Shown here: positions 24,538-34,894 of the stretch, piece after piece | How the letters are laid out: each line of letters starts with the position of its first letter | How positions within the stretch are numbered: position 1 is the first letter of the stretch | Source of the DNA: Macrocybe gigantea | Lineage: Eukaryota; Basidiomycota; Agaricomycetes; Agaricales; Callistosporiaceae | DNA length: 64,000 bases | Reading direction: 5' to 3' | NCBI GenBank assembly: GCA_011319805.1 | Contig: SJRY01000284.1 | Location: 45,713-109,712 of the forward strand | Program-made: the position numbers and the translations under genes | Notes under the pieces: generated by a model | Told to the model about the DNA's origin: nothing | Database searches by the model: none | The model's input: the letters and a program-made list of their open reading frames with translations, nothing else

Positions 24538-25214
24538 ATGAATGGTAATCTGAAGGCGTACTATGCAATTGCCATTCTGTGCTTCTGGGTGATAAATCAC
24601 CTGCGATCAGCCAGAAATCGCAAATGTCCACCAGGCCCTCGAGGATGGCCAATTATAGGGAATCTATTTGACCTTCAGGGAAACCAGTGGCTCACCTTCA
24701 CGAAATGGAGAATGGACTACGGTATCATGCTAATTTGTCGAGTTTACACCCAAAAGCCATTCTAACATCTTCTTAGGCCCTATCACATACCTCTCTGTGC
24801 TCAGGAGACCCATAGTGGTGCTCAATTCCCATAGGGCTGTCGCAGATTTGCTGGACTGCAGAGCTGGGCTGTACTCTGACCGGCCTCCATTCATCTTGGC
24901 ATCAGAAATCGCCTGCAGAAACCTCAATGTCGTCCTTATAGGACACACAGATTTGTGAGTCCATGCAGCTCCCCTTTTGTATTGCAAAAATTTTGAGGAA
25001 ACATCACCTTCGGACTATAGATGGCGGCAGCTATGTCGATCAGCTCATGAAGCTCTTTCCAAGTCTGTCATCTGAAATTACTACCCCATCCAAGCAAGGG
25101 AAGCGCTCATCCTAGCCAGAAGCCTGCTCACGGAACCTGAATTATGGAACAAGCAACTCAAGCGGTCAGTCTCATGACAGTCGCATGATGGCGTCCAGAC
25201 ATTAATGCAGCGAT

Positions 25215-25599
25215 TGTTGGAATTCGGGGGGCGGGCTGCCGCGCTGCTGCATGAGTGCATGTTTAGGGGCGCACGGACGGTTCAAGCAAGCGGATAAACC
25301 CTCGACGTAGGAACGGACACGCGGGTGGTGGGGCCAACTCATCAGCGCCACCGCCGGACGAACTTTTAAGTATATTACCTGTTTCATGTCGTTCAACTTA
25401 TATTCGACGTAGTTGTACATACGAACCTCAGCCGTTTGCCTAACAAATGCTGAGGTGAGCTTTTCGTATACCTTTCATTCGTTAAATGTTTGACTCAAGG
25501 GATGTATTAGCTCTATCTTACAGGTAGCTAAATACATCCAGCTGTTTGCCTAACAAACACTGAGCTCTATCTTACAGATCACACTCATAGCCTCTTATA
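25215..25599 (+). repeat. Copia 5' LTR
   Basis: 385 bp. It differs from the 3' LTR by ten substitutions and one single-base indel. In nine of the ten, this copy has TG or CA where the 3' LTR has CG. Confidence 0.93.
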
Positions 25600-25611
25600 G
25601 GTTATGGGCCC
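25600..25611 (+). other. Copia primer binding site, half-tRNA type
   Basis: GGTTATGGGCCC lies immediately after the 5' LTR. It is complementary to the anticodon stem-loop of eukaryotic initiator tRNA-Met (GGGCCCAUAACC), not to its 3' end. This is the arrangement known for copia and Ty5, where a cleaved half-tRNA primes minus-strand synthesis. The gag reading frame has an ATG inside this site (25604-25606). Confidence 0.85.
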
Positions 25612-25624
25612 CGCATCCACTGAC

Positions 25625-28543
25625 ATGTCTGCCAACATCACATCTCTGTCTGACACCCTACCGGCTTCTGTACCGAAGCTTGACCCCTCTGGATTGAACT
25701 GGGCTATTTTCGTCGTGCGTTTCCAGGACGCCGTTGATGCCAAGGGGCACTGGGGCCATTTTGATGGCTCGTCCCCATGTCCGGTTATTCCCGAAAAGGT
25801 GTCTGAAGAGAGAAGGCAGGTCATCGAGTCAGAAATCGCTGAATGGAAGAAGAGCGAGCACGCGGCTCGCCAGCTACTCACCCAAAAGATCCCTGACTCC
25901 ACCCTCATGCGCATCCGAATGAAAACCACCATGCAGGAGCGCTGGGAAGCTATCAAGGCTGAATATACCATGAAGGGAGCATACGCACAGACAGATATGC
26001 GTACGTGCTTCTTGCAGAGCCACATCAGAAAGGATGGCAATGTCCGTGCGTTCCTTGATGAGCTACGAGTCAAACAGGAAGAGTTGGCAAGTGTTGGGGT
26101 AGACATCGACGAAAAGGATTATACCTCCACTATCATTTCGTCGCTCCCACAGACCCTCTCCAACTTCGCTTCGAGTCTCCTCGCAATCACAAAATTTTCG
26201 GATCGCACTGTCTCCCCTGATGAGCTGATCTCCACCATTTCAGAGGAATACGATTGGCTGCAGTCCCAAAAGTCGAAGGGTGGGAAGCCCAAGTCTGATG
26301 ACAAGGACGAGGCTCTTGCTGCATCAGGCTCAAAGACCAAGGGAAAGGGCAAGAAGAAGGACCGAACCTGTTGGGGGTGTGGCAAGCCAGGCCACATGAA
26401 ACGCGATTGCCCCAACGAGAAGTCCACGGATGCCAAGGACAAGGGCAAGGACCCGAAAAAGGACGAGAAGCCAAAAGGGTCGGCCAACCTCGCTGAGTCT
26501 GACTCTGACTTAGATTTTGATGTCACGCTTGCTACGTGGGACTTGGACAATGACGAACCTGACATGGAGGATGAACACAGTACACATGACATACGGAATG
26601 CATACCTCAGTGGCCGAATGGATAACGGCCTGAGTTGGCCCCTCGAGGCCAGAAGACCACCTCAAAGCTGGACTCGTGACTTCAGCGACGAGACCACAGA
26701 GTCAGTGACTTCAACGGACAGCTCTAGTGATGCCTCATGTGATGAGGTGAAGTCTGTTGACTCCCTTGACTGGCTGGGTTGGTCACCCAGTGATGATTCG
26801 GACCATACAAGCCTGAGCACCGGTGTAGGTGTGGCTGTGGAAGCAGAATCAAATGACGAAGCGAGTGACAGCTCCTTTGAAATTATTTCGGCTGGCCAAC
26901 AAACCCCCAAGGAGCTATCCGAGGACGAGGTGTGCGAGAGACCCTCGACGCTCGTTGTTGACTTGGACTCGGGTGAGGTTGGTGGCGCATACGCACTCGA
27001 ATCCAAGCGGAAGGTTGCCGAAAGGGACCGTATTGAGTTATATGACTCGGGCTGCACGAAGCACTTGACGCCGCACCGGGACCAGCTGCAGAACTACTGG
27101 GACATCAGCCCGTGGTCGTTCCAGGGAGCTAACCAAGGCAGTTTTCAGGCGGTAGGCATTGGCGAATTGGTTTTAGACGTACCAAATGGCGCCGACCCAT
27201 CCAAACTCCGGCTCACCGAGGTCTTTTATGCCCCCGAGGTCGGCTACACCCTCGTTTCCATCGGGAAGCTCGACGAGCTCGGTTTCTTCATCACATTCGG
27301 TGATGGGAAATGTACCATCCACAAGGGTATGGATGGCGAGCAGATCGGCGAGTTTCCGCACAGCCGGAAGGGCCTATACAAGGTGTTCCATGACAGAGAC
27401 ACCGCGAGTGCTGCCGAGACAGTCGCCTCAGATGAGACGATCCTGCTGGAAGCCCTACACCATCGTCTGGGGCATATTTCCCCCAAGACAGCCCGCCGAA
27501 TGGTTGAGAATGGCTTTGTAACCGGTATACGTCTTGACCCTGTGGGAAAAGACGATTTTTTCTGCGAGGCCTGCGTCTATGGGAAGGCAACCCAGAGACC
27601 CGTGGCGAAAACAAGGCAGGGCGAACGCTCAGCTGAGTTTGGGGACGTTGTAATGTCGGACGTCTGGGGTCCGGCAAAGGTTCAGTCCATTCGCGGAAAG
27701 CTATACTACGTCACCTTTATTGATGATGTGAAACGCTGGGTCTCACTCCACTTCATGCACAAGAAGAAGGAGGTCCCGGACCAGTTCAAGGCCTACGAGG
27801 CCTGGTGCAAGCTGCAACTGGGAGCCGACGTGAAGATCTTGCAGTCTGATTGTGGCGGCGAGTACCTAGGGCAGGAATTCGTCCTTTACCTCGAAGGAAA
27901 AGGAATCCAGCAAAAACTCACAGTTCATGACACGCCGGAGCACAATGGTGTCTCCGAATGGCTCAACCGGACGATCCTTGAGCGTGTCCGAGCGCTGTTG
28001 CATGCGAGTGGCTTGCCCCGCAAGCTGTGGGCTGAGTGCGCGCGGCATGTTGTCTGGCTAATGAATAGGTCAGCAATGAAAGCCTTAGAGGGGATGACCC
28101 CCTACGAGGCAATTTTTGGCAAGAAGCCAGACTTACGTGGCCTGCGCGAATGGGGCGAAAAGTGTTGGGTGAAAGTCCACATCAAGGGACACAAGCTTGG
28201 CAGCCGTGTCCGTCAGGGCTATTGGGTGGGTGTTGATGACCAGAGTAAAGGGTGCCGGGTCTACTGGAAAGACAAGGGCACGGTCACAGTCGAGCGGAAT
28301 GTCTACTTCGACGAAACATCCGCCGCCGCTGGCCCGATTGAGGGGGAGTACAGTGATGATGTCGAGCTCACTCCTCCCACTGCGCCCGAATCGAACAACC
28401 TGGTCCCACCATCGTCGTTGCCTAAAGAAGCCATCGAAACGCCGCCCGCACCAGAACCTGTCAACATCGAACCTGTCGAAGTCACCCAGCTCACATCAAG
28501 AGCCCTTGACGGGCTAGACCCTGCCAACATAATCAATGGCAGG
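25625..28543 (+). CDS. Copia gag-protease-integrase
   Basis: The frame is open from an ATG in the primer site (25604); the next ATG (25625, MSANITSL) is the likelier start. Gag includes a UBN2-like helical region (RWEAIKAEY, FLDELRVKQEEL) and the zinc knuckle CWGCGKPGHMKRDC near residue 255. An acidic serine-rich linker follows. The protease has the active site YDSGCTKHLT. Integrase has the HHRLGH zinc-binding start, a CEAC pair and catalytic positions in MSDVWGP, LQSDCGGEY and VSEWLNRT. The usual Asn of SDNGGE is Cys. The frame stops at an in-frame TGA (28544-28546) that follows an Arg; the same frame continues for about 40 codons of plausible linker. A C-run at 28661-28665 then needs one more base to reach the RT frame. 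Confidence 0.85.
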
Positions 28544-28671
28544 TGAACGCGCAGGCCTAGTAAAAGGGTGAACGACATCCTTTTGGGGCAAGGAAGCGCT
28601 CACCTGCGTCGTGGTGCTCCCACAATCGAACGAGGCATGCAGCTTCCACCTACACAGGAACCCCCAACGGC

Positions 28672-30318
28672 TGTGAGGAGGCCGTATACACTGACGAGGA
28701 CGTCTTCATTCCTGAAGAATATGTCTTTGTGGCCGAAATGAGCAAGGCTGAAGGACTTGAACCCCAGTCCATTGCCGAAGCGAAACGCCGCCCTGACTGG
28801 CCGCAGTGGGAACAAGGCATTCTGCAGGAGCTAAAGACCCTGCGAGACGCGGGGACCTGGGAGCTCGTCAACCCGCCACCTGGAGCCAATGTCGTTGGGT
28901 CGAAATGGGTCTTCCGAGCAAAGAAAGACGCTGTGGGGACCGTCATCCGTCACAAGGCCCGCCTCGTCGCGCAGGGCTTCACTCAAGCTGAAGGTATCAA
29001 TTATTTTGACACCTACTCGCCCGTCGCCCGTCTCGCGTCGATTCGCACCGTATTGGCCATAGCCGCTGAACAAAACCTTGAGCTAGCACAAATCGACATC
29101 AAGGGAGCTTACCTCAATGGGCTCTTCGAGGATGGTGAGGTGATTTACATGCGACAGGCATCTGGTTATGCCGCAAAAGGGAAGGAGCACATGGTTTGCC
29201 ACCTCCTACGTCCGCTCTATGGCCTGAAGCAATCTGGTCGATGCTGGTACAAGGTTCTGCACAAGATCATGGAGGATCTTGGCTTCAAGGTCTGCGAAGT
29301 CGACGAGGCTGTATTCTATCGGAACAATGCCGATGGATTTATCGTCATGCTGTACCACGTCGACGACGGAACGATTGCGGCCGAGCATGGGTTAGCGAAG
29401 AAATTCGCCGACGACATCTCGAAGCGCGTCGAGATCTCGGAGTTCGGCAGACTACACTGGCTTTTGGGGATTGAGGTGAGACGGGACCTCGAGAAAGGCA
29501 CAACGCACCTTTCGCAGCGCGCCTACATCGAGTCCATCCTCCGACGATATGGCTTCGACGAGCTGAAGCCCGTTTCCATCCCCATGGACACCAACCTCCA
29601 GCTTACCTCGGCCCAATCCCCAAGAACGACCGCCGAAATTGCTCGAATGCGCAACGTACCGTATTGTGAGGCCGTCGGAGTGCTGATGTATGCGAATCTG
29701 GGCACGCGCCCAGATATTTCTTTCCCCCTACAGGTTGTGTTGCATTTCGTTCAGAATCCCAGGCCGGCTCACTGGGAAGCGGTAAAGAAAATCTTTCGTT
29801 ACTTGAAAGGGACGAAGGATTTGTGGCTCACCTACAGCGGGAAGGGCTTGCCAATGCTGGGTTATGCAGATGCCGATGGGAATATGGCCGAGGACTGACG
29901 CGCCATATCGGGATATGCGTTCCTGATCAATGGCGGCACCGTATCGTGGAGCTCGAAGCGTCAAGAACTCGTGACGTTATCGACGACCGAATCAGAATAC
30001 GTGGCGGTAACGCACGCAGCGAAAGAGGCCCTTTGGCTTCGTTTGCTCACCTCTGAGGTCTTCGGCGTCGAACTCCCGGCCACCACCCTCTTTTCGGACA
30101 ACCAGTCGGCAATTGCGCTCGCAAGGGAGCAGAAATTTCATGCACGAACGAAACACATCGACGTTCGCTACCACTTCGTACGCTGGATCATCGAAGAAGG
30201 AAGGATCAGGCTCGTCTACTGCCCGACGGATGACATGATGGCCGACGTGCTCACCAAGGCGTTGCCGTCTGCGAAGGTCAAGCACTTCGCTTCCCAGCTC
30301 GGTTTATCCTTGGCTTGA
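28672..30318 (+). CDS. Copia reverse transcriptase-RNase H (in-frame TGA)
   Basis: The RT shows GTWELVNPPPGANVVGSKWVF, KARLVAQGFTQ, the catalytic Asp in AQIDIKGAYLNG, YGLKQSGR and the YHVDD box near 29356-29370. RNase H begins YADADGNMAED. A TGA at 29896-29898 follows, and then, in the same frame, RAISGYAFLINGG, LSTTESEYVA, LFSDNQSAI and the conserved KHIDVRYHFVR run to the stop at 30316-30318. The TGA most simply derives from CGA by C-to-T change. Confidence 0.87.
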
Positions 30319-30325
30319 GGGGGAG

Positions 30326-30711
30326 TGTTGGAATTCAGGGGGGCGGGCTGCCGCGCCGCCGCGTGAGTGCATGTTTAGGGGCGCACGGACGGTTCAAGCG
30401 AGCGGATAAACCCTCGACGTAGGAACGGACACGCGGGTGGTGGGGCCAACTCATCAGCGCCACCGCCGGACGAACTTTTAAGTATATTACCTGTTTCATG
30501 TCGTTCAACTTATATTCGACGTAGTTGTACATACGAACCTCAGCCGTTTGCCTAACAAACGCTGAGGTGAGCTTTTCGTATACCTTTCGTTCGTTAAATG
30601 TTTGACTCAAGGGATGTATTAGCTCTATCTTACAGGTAGCTAAATACATCCAGCCGTTTGCCTAACAAACGCTGAGCTCTATCTTACAGATCACACTCGT
30701 AGCCTCTCATA
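30326..30711 (+). repeat. Copia 3' LTR
   Basis: 386 bp. It is the CpG-rich partner of the 5' LTR, preceded by the polypurine tract and followed by the target duplication GCGAT, then the P450 exon FYRTTASAF. Confidence 0.93.
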
Positions 30712-32241
30712 GCGATTTCTACAGAACCACCGCATCGGCATTCTCATCCATCATCTACGGCACGCCTCCTCTGGAGTCCTATGAGGACCCGAAGATTGAG
30801 TACATCAAGGACTTTGTGCACCGTCTGTCCCATATGCTCACACCGGGACTATACCTCGTTGAGTTCCTGCCATGGATGAAACACCTACCAAGCTGGATGG
30901 CAAAGTGGAAACGAGAGGCAGAAAAGTATTATCATCGTGATGTTACCAAGTTTGGAGAGATGTATGATGATGTCAAGCAGCGTATGGTGGGATGATTTCG
31001 TTCTTGCCCTTGCTAATTGGAAGCTCATATATTGCTACCCTAGGATAAGGGCGATGAGAGCCCGAGCTTCACAGCAAATTTGATCAAGTATCAAGAAAAA
31101 CATAAGCTAACGAAGACCGAAGCCTCGTTTCTAGGTGCCACCTTGTAGTAAGGAGCCGCCCCCGAACTCTTCGCTCTGTAGAACTCATATCGACGGTTTC
31201 TATCCCAGCGCTGCAGGTGAAGATACTGTATGTATATTCCTAGCCGACGTTAGCCGAACTGGTCCAAGATGACGCTGATATCTGCGATCAGTCTGCAGCA
31301 ACTCTTGCCTGGTTCATACACTGCATGGTCCTGTATCCCGAAATTCAAAGGAAAGCGCATGAGGAGCTTGATTCTGTCATTGGACGCCATCGAGTACCCA
31401 CATTCGAAGACTATGACGACCTCCCTTACATCCTCGCGATCGTCAGGGAAGTTTTACGCTACAAACCTGCAACGCCAATTGGTGCGCTCTCTTTCTGCTA
31501 TTCTTGATTGTTACTATCTCATTGTGGGTTGTTGGTGGGATAACAGGCATGCCACATTACATCTTAGAAGTATGTTGAGACCAGTTCAGGCTATGGCGTG
31601 GGACTAAATTTGTATGAATCAGGATGACTTTTATGACGGATATTTCATCCCTAGGAAAGCAACCATCATAGCGAACGTCTGGTAAGTGCCATTGTGGCCC
31701 CATCGACTTTGCAATGCCCACTGATCACGCAAGTATCCAGGGGATTGAACAGGGATCCGGATGTATATGGTCCCGACGCTGACGAGTTCAAACCAGAGCG
31801 CCATCTCGATGAGGGCGGCCGACTGACAATCATCTCGCCTGATATCCCGGAAGGACATGTTACTTTTGGATTTGGAAGGCGGTGTGTATTTATTTGGAGC
31901 AACTTTGCATAGGACTTGTGTCCTGACTGGTTTTCAGAATCTGCCTCGGCCGACATGTAGCGCTAGCTTCGTTCTTCATTGACGTGGCCACGATCTTGTG
32001 GGCTGTGGAAATTTCTCCGGCAAAAGATGCGGAAGGAAAGTTGGTCTTGCCGTCAACGGATGAATGTGACAATAACAGGATTATCGTGTATGCTTCACAA
32101 TCCACTCGTCGATTCATCTCAGTGAACGGCTGATGCAAATGTTGGAACAGGTCTCCGCAACCATTCGAATGCAGGCTTACGCCTCGTTTCCCCGAAGTTA
32201 AGACAATTGTAAAGGAAGCTGGAGAGCTCTATCAATCCTGA

Positions 32242-33563
32242 CATTCATATCCGTGCTTCTTGGTGTATTTCTGTATCGAGCTAGATGTACTGTACCACGC
32301 CCGTTTGATGGCGTACGATTCACATGGATGCACCACGTGTTTGCTTGCTGTAAACAGTAGTCGCCATTAGGACCCAAAGAACACAAGTTGCTGTAGTTGG
32401 TGGGTATTACACCGATCAGGCCGTGCTAGACGTCGATCACAATTCTTTTTGACTCGGTGCATGACAAGTTCGAAGTATAGGTCAGTGCAAATCCTCGTGT
32501 GACGAGAAATATTTTCGAAAGCGCATTTCTCTAGATAACCAACAAAGAGACCCAGGCCGCCTTGTTGAGTAGTAACGAAAACGTTCGTTCAACGAATGTA
32601 TACGGCGAGGCCTTGAAATCTGATTAAGCGGGTATCGGGATTATTCGATAAGGAGATAATAATGGTGACGAGAGATCGAAGAAAAGGAGAGAAAGAAGGG
32701 TTTTTCTTCCGCGGAAGAATTTTTCTTGATTGGCCGCGGCCAGATTCGTCGGTTGTGCATTCCGCATCGCTCCGACCGGCTTGCGTGCTGATGCACCGTG
32801 GCCGTCTGGTCCATTCTGTAACAGTGGCCCGTCGTTCGTATGCTGTAGACGGGAGGTCGCCATAGTTTATAAATGATAAAAAAGGGAAGAGACAATGTGA
32901 TCCAATGCAATGCGCCCGTGCTGTGTTGAGGGACTGCACGTGCACCGCATTCATCGCTGGTTGTCATCACGTATCACTCATTCTCATACCATTTCCTGTC
33001 CATCACCATCTCGACGTTTTGATTCCAGATTTTCCTCTTTTTAAATTACTCATTAGCCTAGGAAGGCCTCACCAATCAGACCAGAAGGTCCAGAAGGAAA
33101 GGGAGATTGAAAAGGACGACCTGCAGGCGGACCGTTGTCGTTCTTTTTCGATATCCATCGTTGCGTTTCAGCCACCCGCCGTTGACAAGGATCGCTGGGA
33201 CCATTTGCCTTTTCTAATTCTGAACGAATTGGTTGCGGTGGAGTTGGAACAGACCAACTGTGACTAGCTTTGATTGACAGTGAATCAAAGCTATTGCCTT
33301 TGTCCACCGAGGGCCCATTCAATCAGTCACTGCCTTCATCTCCATCGTTTTATGGCATTCACCTGAAGTATCTTGTTCCATATATATTCCTCGTGGCGCC
33401 CTAGCATCTTCTACCCTTCCTTGCCCCCTTCATTCCTCTTCCCGGCCCCCATCCTTGGATTTCGAGGGTGACAGTGAACGTCATCTCTTCCTCCCTCTCG
33501 GCACCATTCTACCCTTCGGCGACCCTCTGTATTGCTATTCTACTTCTGCCATTATTCTTCACC
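32242..33563. other. Intergenic region between P450 copy B and PH-CRIB gene
   Basis: No gene is supported. The left few hundred bases are the P450 3' flank. The right end is pyrimidine-rich with a TATATATT near 33379 and is the likely promoter and leader of the PH-CRIB gene. Confidence 0.5.
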
Positions 33564-34894
33564 ATGTCCATGACGACGAAAGAAACGAAGGCCGCAGCGA
33601 CGTCGACAGTCCGGATTGGAGATGTGTTAATCAAGAACCGGGGTCCACTGTTCGGAATGCTGTGGAAAGTCAAGCCACTCACTCTGACGAACGAGGTACT
33701 TAGGACCCCAGATTTCACCGTGAGTTCATGCAAAATAGGTCGCTTTTTGCGGGTAGGGCTGAGAGAGAATCTCTTTGTAACAGATCCCTCTCTCAGACGT
33801 CCTCAGAGTCGAGCGGAGCGAAAGGAAGCCCTGCTGTCTGCTCCTGCAGACCAGAAACAACCGACAGTACTACCTCGCGTTCAAGACTGACTCCGAGCTC
33901 TACGATTGGCAGGACGATATCACCTCCTCGTGTCCCGCGTTCAAAATCAGCCAACCGTTCGGGTTCGTGCACAGGACGCATGTTGGGTATGATAATCTCA
34001 CAGGAGACTTTGTCGTGAGTCCCCTTCGCTTCAGGCAGGTGACGCGACGGGCTCATTCATTCTAGGGATTGCCCAACCAGTGGATGTCTTCTCTTCAAGA
34101 TGAGGCGGAGGCTAAGTACGACCCGCGCCAGAAACGCGAATCCGGCGCGGCCCTCAGCGAGGCCCCTGCGCTCCCATACATATCCCCCGCCGCATCACCC
34201 CCAGATCAGACTCAGCACCGAGCACAGACGAGGAAAAACAGCAGCGGGGAGGCAGGGGAGGTAGGGGATGCTGCGCAACAACAGCAAAAGGATGAGCAAC
34301 AGGAGAGGCTGACGGTATTGCTGGATGGGCGACATCCCGTCAAGGGCGATGGAGTCTTGACCGGCCTGTTCTGGAGACCGAGATGGATTGTGCTGGACCC
34401 GAGGACGCTGACCATCTACAAGTCTAAAGTATGCCTCTATTTCAAGTCCTCTATTCTTTCTGTCCTTTTCCCGTTATGCTGACATTCCGCTCAACCCAGC
34501 GCTCGAGCATCGGCACTGCCATCAACCTGCGCGACCTGCACCAGATCGAGCCCGACAAGGAAAACGTACATTGCCTGCTGCTCAAGACGAGCACGAAGCG
34601 GTACCTCGTGTCCTTCCCGAGTGACGACGCACTGTACAGCTGGCATGATGCCATCTATTCGCGCAGCCGCCCCACGGCAGAGAAAATCAGCGATCCATAC
34701 GGCTTTGTGCATCATGTGCACATCGGCTTTGACCCCGTCCTCGGGCAGTTCACTGTGCGTTCAAGGCGTTCTTTGTGCTTTGCCTCTGCTTTGGATGAGG
34801 TGCTGATTCCTTGCTCGGTTTCGGTTTAGGGTATGCCTGAACAATGGAAATCGCTTCTGCAAGGACAGACAACGTTTCAAGCTGCAATAGCATG
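33564..34894 (+). CDS. Tandem PH-CRIB-PH-CRIB protein without kinase domain
   Basis: PH domains bind phosphoinositides, and CRIB motifs bind GTP-loaded Cdc42/Rac. The start at 33564 (ACCATG) gives MSMTTKETKAA. Five exons join in frame: 33564-33719, 33784-34014, 34066-34428, 34500-34754, 34830-34894. PH1 runs from RIGDVLIKNRG to the YDWQDDI helix and is followed by the CRIB ISQPFGFVHRTHVGYD. A Gln-rich linker leads to PH2 (VLTGLFWRPRWIVL to YSWHDAIYSR) and the second CRIB, ISDPYGFVHHVHIGFD. The C-terminus is only about 20 residues beyond the second CRIB. The PH-CRIB unit is that of Cla4-type PAK kinases, but no kinase follows. Possible role: a Cdc42 effector or decoy at sites of polarised growth. 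The boundaries are solid; the function is inferred. Confidence 0.85.

Larger units (their letters stand above)
25215..30711 (+). mobile_element. Complete Ty1/Copia LTR retrotransposon
   Basis: LTRs are 25215-25599 and 30326-30711, both TGTTGG at the left and ending in TA, flanked by the 5-bp target duplication GCGAT (25210-25214 and 30712-30716). The primer binding site follows the 5' LTR directly, and a polypurine tract (TTGAGGGGGAG, 30315-30325) precedes the 3' LTR. Coding order is gag, protease, integrase, RT, RNase H, which defines Copia. The element is inserted at the end of a P450 intron. It is disabled by two in-frame TGA codons and one frame break. Confidence 0.95.
24538..32241 (+). 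pseudogene. Cytochrome P450 copy B, interrupted by a Copia element
   Basis: Exons 24538-25165 and 30717-32241 together encode the same P450 as copy C (47943-50119), with matching intron positions. Visible parts: the hinge CPPGPRGWPIIGN, DRPPFILASEIA, then after the insertion YRTTASAFSSIIYGTPP, the ExxR motif in VREVLRYKP, FKPERHLDEG, and the haem loop FGFGRR-ICLGRH split by an intron. The gene ends LYQS. It cannot make a full protein. The Copia element separates the exons at an intron acceptor, and an exon upstream of it has a premature TGA after SKSVI, where copy C reads SITPSYY. The rest of the 3' half is still open, suggesting recent loss. Confidence 0.88.
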
